Assembly: GCA_963811585.1 (NCBI GenBank)
Contig: CAWERR010000006.1
Span: forward strand, 496,001 to 560,000
Origin: JACDHG01 sp963811585
GTDB lineage: Bacteria > Actinomycetota > Actinomycetes > Propionibacteriales > Nocardioidaceae
Length of the DNA: 64,000 nt
Reading direction: 5' to 3'
Shown: positions 1 through 8,464 of the stretch, piece by piece
Numbering within the stretch: the first letter of the stretch is position 1
Layout: each line of letters starts with the position of its first letter
The notes under the pieces: generated by a model
What the model was told of the DNA's origin: nothing
The model's input: only the letters and a program-made list of their open reading frames with translations
Databases searched by the model: none
Program-made: the position numbers and the translations under genes

Positions 1-13
1 GCGTGGAGTCGAA

Positions 14-1503
14 CTACTCGTCGACCGGCCATTCGTGCACCGGGATGTTCTGGTGCATGTGCTCGGCGTAGCGGCGCACGACCTCGCGCAGCGCGTCGAA
101 GCGATCCATCGTCGCCGGCGTCGAAGAGCTTGTGGAACGTCTGGGTCTGCCAGGTCGCAGCCGTTGCGGCCCGTCAGGCAGCGCTGCTCGATGATGTCGA
201 GCAGCCGGTCGCGCTCGGCGGCGTCGACACCCCAGCGGCGAAGACCCTCGTGGGCCGTCGGCAGCAGTCGTCGCAGGACGAGCTCGGCCGCGCCGACTGC
301 CGCCGATGCCGGGCCAGTAGACCTGGGCGTCGATGCCGTCGCGGGCACCGGCATGGAAGTTCTCCTCGGCTGCCGCGAACGACATCTGCGACCAGAGCGG
401 CCGCTCGTCGTCGGCGAGCGAGCGCACCAGGCCGAAGTAGAAGGCGGCGTTCGCCATCATGTCGACGACGGTCGGACCGGCGGGGAGCACCCGGTTCTCC
501 ACCCGCAGGTGTGGGACGCCGCGCACGACGTCGTACACCGGCCGGTTCCACCGGTAGATGGTGCCGTTGTGCAGCCTGCAGCTCGGCAGCGCCGGGGTGT
601 CGCCGCTCGTCGAGGACCGCGACCGGGATCCTCGTCATCGGTGATGGGGAGCAGGGCCGGGAAGTAGCGGACGTTCTCCTCGAACAGGTCGAAGATCGAG
701 GTGATCCAGCGCTCGCCGAACCACACCCGTGGCCGGACACCCTGCGACTTCAGCTCCTCGCTGCGGGTGTCGGTGGCCTGCTCGAACAGCGCGATCCGGG
801 TCTCGGCCCAGAGCTCCTTGCCGAACAGGAACGGGCGAGTTGGCGCCGAGCGCGAGCTGGATGCCGGCGATGGCCTGGGAGGCGTTCCAGTACGTCGGGA
901 AGTCGTCGGGGCTCACCTGCAGGTGCAGCTGCATCGACGTGCACGCCGCCTCGGGCATGATCGAGTCGGCCGTGACCCGCAGCCGGTCGACGCCTCGGAT
1001 CGCGATCTCGAGGTCTTCGCCCCGGGCGGCGAAGATCTGGTCGTTCAGCAGCCGGTAGCGCGGGTTCGCCGACAACGTGTCGGGGTGCATGTGCTGCGGT
1101 CGCAGAGTGGGAAGGATGCCGACCATCACCATGTGAGCGCCGACCTGCGGGCCTTCTCCTCGGCGGCGTTGAGGCTGTCGCGGACGTCGTTCTCGAACGC
1201 CGTGACGCCGCCGCCGGAGAGCCGCCGCGGCTGCGACGTTGATCTCGAGGTTGAACTGGCCGAGCTCGGTGACGAAGTCGGGGTCGGCGATCGCCTCGAG
1301 CACCTCGGCGTTCTTCATCGCTGGATCGCAGGCTGTCGTCGACGAGGTTGAGCTCGACCTCGATGCCGGTCATCGGGCTTCTCGACGTCGAAACGCGACT
1401 CGCGCAGCATCCGCGCGAACACGTCAAGGCAACGCCGGACCTTCTCGCGGTAGCGCGTGCGGTCCTCGCGGGTGAACTCCCTGCGCTCGACCTCTTGACC
1501 CAT
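14..1503 (-). pseudogene. Glutamate-cysteine ligase family (GCS2) gene, broken by many frameshifts
   Basis: Fragments in all three minus frames join into one protein of about 495 residues, the usual length of this family. The order is MGQEVERREFTREDR, MTGIEVELNLVDD, MKNAEVLEAIADPDFVTELG, GAHMVMVGILPTLRP, LSANPRYRLLNDQIFAARGE, FGERWITSIFDLFEENVRYF, VPHLRVENRVLPAGPTVVDM, then HMHQNIPVHEWPVDE and stop. The family ligates glutamate to cysteine or related amines using ATP. In mycothiol-using actinobacteria the true substrate is often unclear, and EgtA of ergothioneine synthesis is a relative. The ATG at 1503 follows GAGGAG by about nine bases. I count at least eight reading-frame changes (near 1370, 1325, 1225, 1140, 840, 625, 575, 295 and 115) but almost no internal stops or lost motifs. 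That points to base-call indels more than to a decayed gene. Confidence 0.75.
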
Positions 1504-1624
1504 GGACGGTCGCTCCTCATGTGTGGGCCGGCCCGGAGCGAGACGGCCACTGTGCCAAGCCTGCCCTGCTCGCGTCGTTGCCGCCAGCCGCATGGGCATC
1601 CAAGATGGCGAAAGGCGTTGCGCG

Positions 1625-2671
1625 TCACCCGGCCAAGAAATCCTCTTCCGCCCAGTTGTCGGCGCACGCGTCCCAGTGCATCGGGTCGACTGCCGACTCG
1701 AGGAGCTGCATGATGAGCGTGGCCATCGAGTAGTCGGGCTGGACCTCGAGGACGCGCTCAGCGGCGTGCGACGCGAGCACACCGCGTCCCTTCAGCCATG
1801 CCGCGAACGCGGCGAGCGAACCGACCGGCGCCAGCAGGTCGTCGGGCGCAGCCCGCATCAGCTGTGCCCACAGAGCCAGATGTCGGTCGGCGGTGTCGCG
1901 CGACATCAGCAGCCAGGCCATGTCACGTGGGCCCAGTGCCTGGACTGACAGCATCAGCTGCAGCTGCCGGGAGACCTCGAGCTCCGCGGGCTCGCAGAGG
2001 GCCGCGTCTATTGCGTCGATGAGATCGGCCGCGTCCAACGGTGTGACGGTCGAAGCCTCTCGCGACCGGGCGACCATGTCTCGACGCGGTGGATCCGGCG
2101 CGAACTGGTCGCGCAGCGCGTCGCGACTCGGTCGCCGCTGCATGCCTGCCACGACGGCTTCAGCGGAGACCCGGGACGCCTCCGCGTCATACGTGGACCC
2201 CGACGGCGGGCAGCAGCGCGGGTTGTCACAGGTGTAGGACCACCAACGGGAGCCGTCGGCTCGCAACGCCTCATGCACCGCGACACCGTCGAGTCGCATT
2301 CGCTCGCAGACCCCCCGGACGACAGGGTCGGCACGCTCGGGCAGGTCGCTGAAGGCCACGAGAATCACTTCGGCGCACCCGAGATGAGCAACGAGAGTGG
2401 CGATGTAGGCGACCTGGGCGTCGGCGTTGTCAGGGTCGACGAGGTCGAGCCTGAAGCAAGGGCCGAACCGTTTGCGGGTGCCTTCGAGGCCGACCACGAC
2501 CACACTCTCGACGGGGTCGAATCCCAACAGGTAGGGGATGATCGCAACGATGTCTGCTGGCTGCCGGATCTTCGTGACGGGGAGCTGCGGTCCCTCGGAG
2601 GACGGTGCCGCGGCTGCGCGGGCCTTCGCTCGCTGACGGCGCTTGTCTCGGTGACGGCGTGTGTTCGACAT
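1625..2671 (-). CDS. DUF4192 family protein
   Basis: This 348-residue protein of unknown function is typical of actinobacteria. Family hallmarks are visible: ADIVAIIPYLLGFDPVESVV near residues 38-58, and WWSYTCDNPRCCPPSG near residue 140, whose closely spaced cysteines could bind a metal. The N-terminus is rich in Arg, Lys and Ala (MSNTRRHRDKRRQRAK), so nucleic-acid contact is possible but not shown. No signal peptide or membrane segment is visible. It lies 121 bp upstream of the start of the broken ligase gene on the same strand. No good ribosome site precedes the ATG, so the start is moderately secure. Confidence 0.8.
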   Translation of the reverse strand: MSNTRRHRDKRRQRAKARAAAAPSSEGPQLPVTKIRQPADIVAIIPYLLGFDPVESVVVVGLEGTRKRFGPCFRLDLVDPDNADAQVAYIATLVAHLGCAEVILVAFSDLPERADPVVRGVCERMRLDGVAVHEALRADGSRWWSYTCDNPRCCPPSGSTYDAEASRVSAEAVVAGMQRRPSRDALRDQFAPDPPRRDMVARSREASTVTPLDAADLIDAIDAALCEPAELEVSRQLQLMLSVQALGPRDMAWLLMSRDTADRHLALWAQLMRAAPDDLLAPVGSLAAFAAWLKGRGVLASHAAERVLEVQPDYSMATLIMQLLESAVDPMHWDACADNWAEEDFLAG

Positions 2672-2950
2672 ACCCGAAAGCCTCGTCAGCGAAGCGCACC
2701 ATCAACACCCCCGATCGGCAATCTGTGGACAGCATGTGCGATGGGGCGAGTTGGATGGCAGCAACGGCGGCCGTTGGGCGCTTAGTTCGATCGCGCTGCC
2801 GCCGTCAGTTTCGTTTGCCGCCGTGTGTCGGAAGACGTCGAGCGCCCGCCAACACTGCAGCGGCCAGGCTGACCGCACCACACGACAAAGCCACGCCCTT
2901 GATTGCTGCGTCTAGCGTGCCGAGGAAGTCGATGTGGGGATGATGGGGCG
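2672..2950. other. Intergenic region between DUF4192 gene and dinB
   Basis: This 279-bp stretch separates divergent genes. I see no convincing open reading frame and no strong hairpin. A GATGAT hexamer at 2939-2944 lies six bases before the dinB GTG and could be a weak -10 element. No LexA-type SOS box (GAAC with a spaced GTTC) is evident upstream of dinB. Confidence 0.4.
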
Positions 2951-4360
2951 GTGAGGACAACAGCGTCGATCCTGCACCTGGATCTCGATGCGTTCTTCGC
3001 GGCTGTGGAGCAGCGAGACAAGCCGTCACTGCGTGGGAAGCCGGTGATCGTCGGAGGGACCGGTGGTCGCGGAGTCGTCGCCACGGCGTCGTACGAAGCG
3101 CGGGTGTTCGGCGTGCGCTCTGCCATGTCGACGGCGGAGGCGAGATCCCGATGCCCCCACGGTGCGTTCCTCAGCGGCCGTTTCGACGCCTACCAACAGG
3201 CCAGCCGCGCGGTGATGCGTGAGCTGCGCGCGATCTCGCCACTGGTGGAGCCACTGTCGCTCGACGAGGCGTACGTCGATCTGGCCGCCCCAGGGCTCGA
3301 CCTCGACCTCTCCGAGACCGGTGTCGCCGCGACAGCGGCACGGCTGAAACAGGCCGTCTACGAAGTCACGGGCGGCCTCACGGCTTCGGTGGGACTCGGC
3401 ACGTCGAAACTGATCGCGAAGATCGCGAGCGAGCTCGACAAGCCCGACGGCACGGTGGTCGTGCCGCCCGGCACCGAGCTCGAACTGCTGTCAACCATGC
3501 AGGTGGCCGTGATTCCCGGTGTCGGGCCGGCGACCGCCGAGCGATTGCGTCAGATCGGGATCCAGACGGTCGAGCAGCTCCATCACGTGAGTGCCGAAGA
3601 GCTCGTCCGGGTGCTCGGCCAGGCGCATGGCACTGCGCTCTATGAGCTGTCGCGGGCCCGAGACGACCGGGTCGTGGTCGCATCCCGTGCCACGAAGTCG
3701 ATCTCCGTCGAGGACACGTTCGAGACCGACCTCGTGGACCCAGTGCTGCTCGCCGCGATCGTCGACCGGCACGCCCGGTCGGTGTGCGAACGGCTCACGA
3801 AGGCACGACTGTCGGGCCGGACCGTGACGCTGAAGGTACGGCGGCACGACTTCTCGACCCTGACCCGGTCGGCGACGCTCCCCGGCCCTACCGACCGGCC
3901 TGCCCTCGTGAGCCGGATGGCGCGCGCCCTGCTCGACGAGCTTGACACGTCGGCGGGCGTGAGGCTGCTGGGAGTCGGCGTCTCCGGCCTCGCGGACTGG
4001 ATTCAGGACGACCTGTTCGCCGAGGAGGAGGACGCCTCCGACGTACCCCTGATCTCCGAGGCGACCGCGGAGGCAGGCGTGCGGCCACGTCACGGCCGCG
4101 GCTGGGCACCGGGGATGGACGTCGAGCACCGCGAGCACGGACCCGGCTGGGTGTGGGGTTCCGGGCTGGGCAGGGTGACCGTGCGGTTCGAGACGGCAGA
4201 GACAGCGCCCGGACCGGTGCGGACGTTTGCCGCCGACGACCCCGACCTGACCCGGCGGCCGGTCACGATCGACGAGGAGGACGAGCCCGAGAACGGCGAA
4301 ACCGCACCCGCGCCCCCGGCCGAAGCTGCGCACACAGCGCCAGCGCCGGAGGGTCGATGA
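2951..4360 (+). CDS. dinB: DNA polymerase IV (Y family)
   Basis: This error-prone translesion polymerase has 469 residues from the GTG at 2951. Motif HLDLDAFFAAVEQ at the N-terminus and SLDEAYVDL near residue 105 carry the catalytic acidic residues. VIPGVGPATAERL is the helix-hairpin-helix of the thumb, and the little-finger domain follows. After about residue 375 there is an actinobacteria-type tail, PGMDVEHREHGPGWVWGSG then VTVRFE, which resembles a small Tudor-like fold. An acidic, Pro/Ala-rich end with no beta-clamp motif that I can identify completes the protein. The in-frame ATG at 2903 would add 16 residues not seen in the family, so the GTG is preferred. The last 98 bp overlap the convergent pxpC gene. 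Confidence 0.9.
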   Translation: MRTTASILHLDLDAFFAAVEQRDKPSLRGKPVIVGGTGGRGVVATASYEARVFGVRSAMSTAEARSRCPHGAFLSGRFDAYQQASRAVMRELRAISPLVEPLSLDEAYVDLAAPGLDLDLSETGVAATAARLKQAVYEVTGGLTASVGLGTSKLIAKIASELDKPDGTVVVPPGTELELLSTMQVAVIPGVGPATAERLRQIGIQTVEQLHHVSAEELVRVLGQAHGTALYELSRARDDRVVVASRATKSISVEDTFETDLVDPVLLAAIVDRHARSVCERLTKARLSGRTVTLKVRRHDFSTLTRSATLPGPTDRPALVSRMARALLDELDTSAGVRLLGVGVSGLADWIQDDLFAEEEDASDVPLISEATAEAGVRPRHGRGWAPGMDVEHREHGPGWVWGSGLGRVTVRFETAETAPGPVRTFAADDPDLTRRPVTIDEEDEPENGETAPAPPAEAAHTAPAPEGR

Positions 4361-5150
4361 CGCCAACAACGGGATAGCCGCCGGTGACCGGGTGGTCCGC
4401 GAGGAACACCAGCGGCTGGCCGCTCGACGGCACCTGCACCGCTCCGTTGACAACCCCCTCACTCGGTAGCTCGTCGTCGATCTGACGCGCCAGCCGCCCG
4501 TCTGCACCGCCGTCGAGTCGGAGGCCGGTGCGGTTGGACTCGGGCGAGACGACGTACTCAGTCGCCAGCAGCCGGTCGAGCGCGGTAGGGGTGAACCACT
4601 CGTCGCGGGGCCCAAAGGTCAGGTCGAGCCACGACACGCCCTGGAGCGGCGCTGCCGCCGGTATGCCGTCCGCGGCGGTGCCCGGTGCCGGCAGCTCACC
4701 AAGCGGCAGCGTGTCTCCCTCGGCGACGGGCCGCGGCCCCAGCCCGCTGAACGTGTCGGTGGCCCGGCTTTCGAGCACAGGCCCCACAGTGATGCCGCCG
4801 GCGACTGCCAGCCAGGAACGCAAGGCTTCGGGCGCGGTGCCGATCTCGATCCGGTCGCCGGCACGGACGGACACCGCCTCGCCCCACGCCATCGCGCGGC
4901 CAGCCACCACCAGCGGCAGCTGCGCCCCGACCAGGGCAATCCGCGTCGACCGCTCCGCCACCAGGCGCACTCCCCCAAGCAACACCTCCAGCCCTGCCGC
5001 GCCCTCCTCGTTACCGACGAGGCGGTTGCCCAGCGCCAACGCCTCGCGGTCGAGCGCACCCGACAGGGGAACGCCGAGGTGCGCCGACCCGGCCCGGCCC
5101 TGGTCCTGAATGAGTAGCTGCGGACCGGTCGCCTCGACGCGGAGGCTCAC
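4263..5150 (-). CDS. pxpC: 5-oxoprolinase subunit C (KipA / biotin-dependent carboxyltransferase fold)
   Basis: PxpC forms with PxpA and PxpB an ATP-dependent enzyme that opens 5-oxoproline (pyroglutamate) to glutamate. The 295-residue protein shows family landmarks: ATGPQLLIQDQGRAG at residues 7-21, HLGVPLSGALDREAL, the mid-protein VSPESNRTGLRLDG, and ADHPVTGGYPVVGVID near the end. Its GTG start overlaps the restored stop of pxpB in a GTGA, so the two are translationally coupled. The C-terminal Arg/Pro tail reads across the end of dinB on the other strand. It could be shorter if a base error lies there. Confidence 0.88.
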   Translation of the reverse strand: MSLRVEATGPQLLIQDQGRAGSAHLGVPLSGALDREALALGNRLVGNEEGAAGLEVLLGGVRLVAERSTRIALVGAQLPLVVAGRAMAWGEAVSVRAGDRIEIGTAPEALRSWLAVAGGITVGPVLESRATDTFSGLGPRPVAEGDTLPLGELPAPGTAADGIPAAAPLQGVSWLDLTFGPRDEWFTPTALDRLLATEYVVSPESNRTGLRLDGGADGRLARQIDDELPSEGVVNGAVQVPSSGQPLVFLADHPVTGGYPVVGVIDPPALALCAQLRPGARVRFRRSRARPPRRS

Positions 5151-5783
5151 GTCGCCCGCTCGAAGCGGACCCGGTCGCCGGGACTCAGAAGGGCCGGCTC
5201 ATCGCGCGTGGGGTCGAACATGACCTCGCTCGGTCGTCCCGATCAGCTGCCAGCCGCCAGGCATCGCTCGTGGGTAGACACCGCAATAGGCACCCGCCAG
5301 GCCGACGGAACCGGCAGCGACCGAGGTGCGCGGGTCGTCGCGGCGCGGGACCGCCGGCAGAGCCGGGTCGCTGGTGCAGTAGGCGAAGCCCGGAGCGAAC
5401 CCGCAAAACGCCACCGTGAACGACGTTTCCTGGTGCTGGCGCACCACGTCTTCGGGCGCGCACTCCCACGCCTCTGCGACCACCGCCAGGTCCGGCCCGT
5501 CGTAGTCGACGGTCAGGACGACGTCCTTTCCCGCGGGTGTCTCGGCGTCGCCCGCCTGGCCGTCGAGACCGCCCTCGATGGCGGCTCTCCAGCCGCCGAC
5601 GTCGTCGATGCCGTCGACCAACACCGTCCTGGCGCCGGGCACGACATCGGCGGGAGGCTTCAAACCGGCGGGATCGGCAAGCCCCCGGATCACCGCGTAT
5701 GCCGCTCGGACCTGACGGTCGTCGGCCAGCTCGACGAGCAGCGCGTGCCGCCCGGCGGGCAGGATGCGCACCGAACCGCTCAT
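5147..5783 (-). pseudogene. pxpB: 5-oxoprolinase subunit B (KipI family), single frameshift
   Basis: The reading frame from the ATG at 5783 (MSGSVRILPAGRHALLVEL, preceded by GAGGGTGGGG) contains the KipI signatures CGFAPGFAYCTSDP and YCGVYPRAMPGGWQLIG. It then leaves frame. Removing one base from the ccc run at 5238-5240 restores a normal end, EVMFDPTRDEPALL then GDRVRFERAT. The restored stop overlaps the GTG of pxpC by four bases. The locus length of 637 bp is 3n+1, as expected for one extra base. As written the protein would end 17 codons later in a foreign frame. KipI homologues in Bacillus were described as kinase inhibitors. With pxpA and pxpC adjacent, the oxoprolinase role is the safer reading. 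Confidence 0.85.
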
Positions 5784-5793
5784 GGCCCCACCC

Positions 5794-6522
5794 TCACGGA
5801 TGCGGCCTGGACTCGTCGAGCACCGTCCGGACAGCCCTCGCCAGCGCCAGCGCTCCCGGGGTGTCGCCATGGACGCAGATCGAGTCGGCTTCGACGTCGA
5901 GCGGCGCGCCGTCGATGGTGATCACGCTGCCGTCGTCGACGAACCGGCGGACCCGGGCCGTCACCTGGTCGGGGTCGTCGACGACGGCGCCGACGACGGT
6001 GCGGGGTACGAGATGGCCTCGAACGTCATACGCGCGGTCGGCGAAGAACTCGCGGCGGCAAGCAACGCCCGCGTCGGACGCCAGCCGGAGTGCGACCGAG
6101 CCCGGCAGGCACAGGAGGGGCAGGCCTGCCCGCCGGCATACGTCGGCGACCACGGCTGCCTGCTGCTCGTCCCAGACGACGCGGTTGTAGAGAGCGCCGT
6201 GCGGCTTCAGGTAGCCGACGCCGGTGCCGACCTCAGTGGCGATGGCCGTCAGTGCCGCCACCTGCTCGTCGAGGTCTGCGCGCAGGGTCTCGCTGTCGAC
6301 GTCGAGGTCACGGCGTCCGAAGTGCTCTCTGTCGCGGTAGGACACCTGTGCGCCGACGTCGACGCCATGCTCGACGGCGAGGCGGCAGACCTCCCGCATC
6401 ATGGCGGCGTCACCGGCATGGAAACCGCAGGCCACGTTGGCCTGGGTGACGACCTGCAACAGCTCGGCGTCGTACGGGAAGCCCTCCGCGACGTCGGCGT
6501 TCAGGTCGTACCAGGTGCGCAT
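5794..6522 (-). CDS. pxpA: 5-oxoprolinase subunit A (LamB/YcsF family)
   Basis: This 242-residue protein carries the family signature DLNADVAEGFPYD at its start, followed by ANVACGFHAGD, VGAQVSYRDREHFGRRDL, VGYLKPHGALYNRV and ITIDGAPLDVEADSICVHGD. Conserved His and Asp residues in these blocks form the active site of this polysaccharide-deacetylase-like barrel. It is the first gene of the pxpA-pxpB-pxpC operon, with ten bases between pxpA and pxpB. The ATG at 6522 gives the family N-terminus. An upstream in-frame start at 6594 would add 24 unconserved residues. The divergent HTH regulator gene begins 75 bp away and may share the control region. Confidence 0.92.
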   Translation of the reverse strand: MRTWYDLNADVAEGFPYDAELLQVVTQANVACGFHAGDAAMMREVCRLAVEHGVDVGAQVSYRDREHFGRRDLDVDSETLRADLDEQVAALTAIATEVGTGVGYLKPHGALYNRVVWDEQQAAVVADVCRRAGLPLLCLPGSVALRLASDAGVACRREFFADRAYDVRGHLVPRTVVGAVVDDPDQVTARVRRFVDDGSVITIDGAPLDVEADSICVHGDTPGALALARAVRTVLDESRPHP

Positions 6523-6559
6523 TACCCCATTCTGGCCCGCAGAAGTCCCAAAGAAGCGC

Positions 6560-6565
6560 TTGACA
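6560..6565 (+). promoter_or_regulatory. Possible -35 element (TTGACA) before the HTH regulator
   Basis: A perfect TTGACA lies 31 bp upstream of the regulator ATG. A convincing -10 at 17 bp is not visible; the sequence there is close to AAACTC. The site also lies between the divergent pxpA and regulator genes. Confidence 0.3.
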
Positions 6566-6596
6566 GTGTGAGATGCGATGCCCGAAACTCTCAAAC

Positions 6597-7142
6597 ATGT
6601 CTTTGAAGGTCAGTGCGCGACTGCGCGCGGTCGCTCACCCGCTCCGGCTCCAGATTCTCTCGCTGCTCACCGGCGCCGAGCTCAGCGCCACCGAGGTGGC
6701 CCGAGAGCTCGACACGTCGCAGGCCAATGCGTCGTACCACCTCCGGGTGCTCGCCGCGGCCGGATTGCTGGTCGAGGCGGGCGAGGAGAAGATCCGGGGC
6801 GGGATCGCCAAGCGCTACCGCCACCCGTGGCGGGACGAGGGTGTGCGCGACTCCTACCGCGCTCCACCCGTGGGCGACCAACGGTTGTACCTCGAGGCGA
6901 TGTGTCAGGAGCTCGTCCGCCGTCAGGCCTACGCCGGTGGCGGGCCGAACGTCTCCACGGACGCCGAGATGTGGGTGGAGCCGGAGGTCTGGGAGGAGGT
7001 CCTCAGCCTGACGAGACAGGCGGGCATGCTGATCCACGAGCGCGCCAAGCCGCCCCGCACCGAGGGCACCATCCATGTCAACCTCTCCACCGTTGCCTTC
7101 ACCATGCAGGGCCGTGACCAGACCGGCGACGGGACTGCATGA
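6597..7142 (+). CDS. ArsR-type winged-helix transcriptional regulator
   Basis: This is a 181-residue DNA-binding protein. RAVAHPLRLQILSLLTG, then SATEVARELDTSQANASYHL and RVLAAAGLLVE, form the winged-helix domain in the first 60 residues. There is no metal-binding ELCVCDL-type motif, so metal sensing is not suggested. The C-terminal half (EMWVEPEVWEEVLSLTRQAG) probably dimerises or binds a ligand. Its stop overlaps the start of the MFS gene by ATGA, so it most likely controls that exporter and its own operon. The ATG at 6597 lacks a clear ribosome site. An upstream in-frame ATG at 6573 is possible but adds residues outside the domain. Confidence 0.82.
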   Translation: MSLKVSARLRAVAHPLRLQILSLLTGAELSATEVARELDTSQANASYHLRVLAAAGLLVEAGEEKIRGGIAKRYRHPWRDEGVRDSYRAPPVGDQRLYLEAMCQELVRRQAYAGGGPNVSTDAEMWVEPEVWEEVLSLTRQAGMLIHERAKPPRTEGTIHVNLSTVAFTMQGRDQTGDGTA

Positions 7143-8393
7143 GACTGCCTGACGCACTCTCGCCGCTGCGAGACGCGCGATTCGCCTGGTACTACTCCGG
7201 GCGGTTCATCTCGACGATGGGGTCGGTCATCGCCCCCGTTGCGCTCGTCTTCGCCGTCCTCGAGATCAGTGACTCGGCGACCGACCTCGGCATCGTGCTC
7301 GCCGCCGAGTCGATCCCGCTCGTCCTCTTCCTGCTTGTCGGTGGCGTGATCGCCGATCGGATGTCGAGGACGGTCGTGATGCAGCTGTCCCACATCTTGT
7401 CCGCGGCCACCCAGGGCGCGGTGGCGGTGCTCCTCCTCACGGGTGTCGCCGAGATCTGGATGATCGTCGTCCTGGCCGCGCTCAACGGCACGGTCCTGGC
7501 GTTCACCTTTCCGGCGATGCAAGGCGTTGTCCCGCAGGTCGTCCCAAAGAGCCACATCCAGCAGGCCAACGCCATGCTCGCGTTCTCCAAGAACGGGCTC
7601 GCCATGATCGGGCCGGCCATCGGCACCATGCTCGTCGTCACGGTCGGGCCCGGTTGGGCGGTTCTCGTCGACGCCTGCACGTGGCTGGTGGCGGCGGCCT
7701 TCATGGCGCAGGTCAAGCTGCCGCCCGCGCTGGCGAGAAGTCCGATCGAGGCACCCTCGATGTGGAGCGACCTGCGAGACGGCTGGTCGGCCTTCACGTC
7801 ACTCACCTGGGTCTGGGTGGTCGTGCTGGCGTTCACGTTCCTCAACGCCATCCATGCCGGGGCCTGGCTCACCTTGGGGCCAGTCATCGCGAAGGACACG
7901 ATCGGAATCAGGGCCTGGGGCTGGGTCCTCGGCGCCGAGGCGGCGGGGCTGCTGGTCATGACGGTCGTCATGATGAGATGGCGGCTTCGCTTTCCGCTGC
8001 GAGCGGGAATGCTCGGCATTACTGCCCTGGGCCCACCCGATCTTCGTGCTGGGCGCGCACCCGACGGTGCTGCTGCTCGTGGTGCTGGCCTTCGTCGGTG
8101 GGCTCGGGATCGAGATGTTCTCCATCGGCTGGCAGACGGCATACCACCATCACGTCCCGAACGAGCTGCTGTCGCGCGTTGCGTCGTACGACGCCCTCGG
8201 CTCCTTCATCGCGATCCCGATCGGCCAGCTGATGTTCGGTCCGCTCGCGGGGGTGTTCGGCGCGCAGGATCTGCTCGTCGTCGCCGCAGTCCTGTACGTC
8301 GTGATCGCCTTGCTCACCCTGGTGTCCTCGTCTGTCCGAAACCTTCCGGCTATGGACCACGTCCCCGAGCCCGAGCCCGCGCCCTCCTCATAG
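7139..8393 (+). pseudogene. MFS transporter, single frameshift
   Basis: This is a major facilitator superfamily exporter of about 417 residues with 12 predicted membrane segments. The N-terminal half reads SGRFISTMGSVIAPVALVFA and GGVIADRMSRTVVMQ, the conserved cytoplasmic loop between segments 2 and 3. The frame is lost at the ggg of 8029-8031. Removing one base joins LGITAL to AHPIFVLGAHPTVLLLVV, and the C-terminal half then runs to PEPEPAPSS and stop at 8393. The locus is 3n+1 long. The coupled upstream HTH gene suggests an inducible drug or metabolite exporter, but the substrate cannot be told from sequence. Confidence 0.82.
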
Positions 8394-8452
8394 CTCCGAC
8401 CACGGCGCCTCGCCGCCGAGAAATCCAGTCGGCCGAGTCGGGGTCGGAGGGA

Positions 8453-8458
8453 TAGGGT
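8453..8458 (+). promoter_or_regulatory. -10 element of a leaderless promoter (oligopeptidase)
   Basis: GATAGGGT places a TAnnnT hexamer six bases before the GTG at 8465. Transcription would then begin at the start codon itself. No Shine-Dalgarno sequence is present. Confidence 0.5.
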
Positions 8459-8464
8459 CACGGC

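Noticed and set aside
8394..8449. Terminator between the MFS gene and the oligopeptidase
   Set aside because: The 8-bp arms are 40 bases apart, too weak and open to be convincing.
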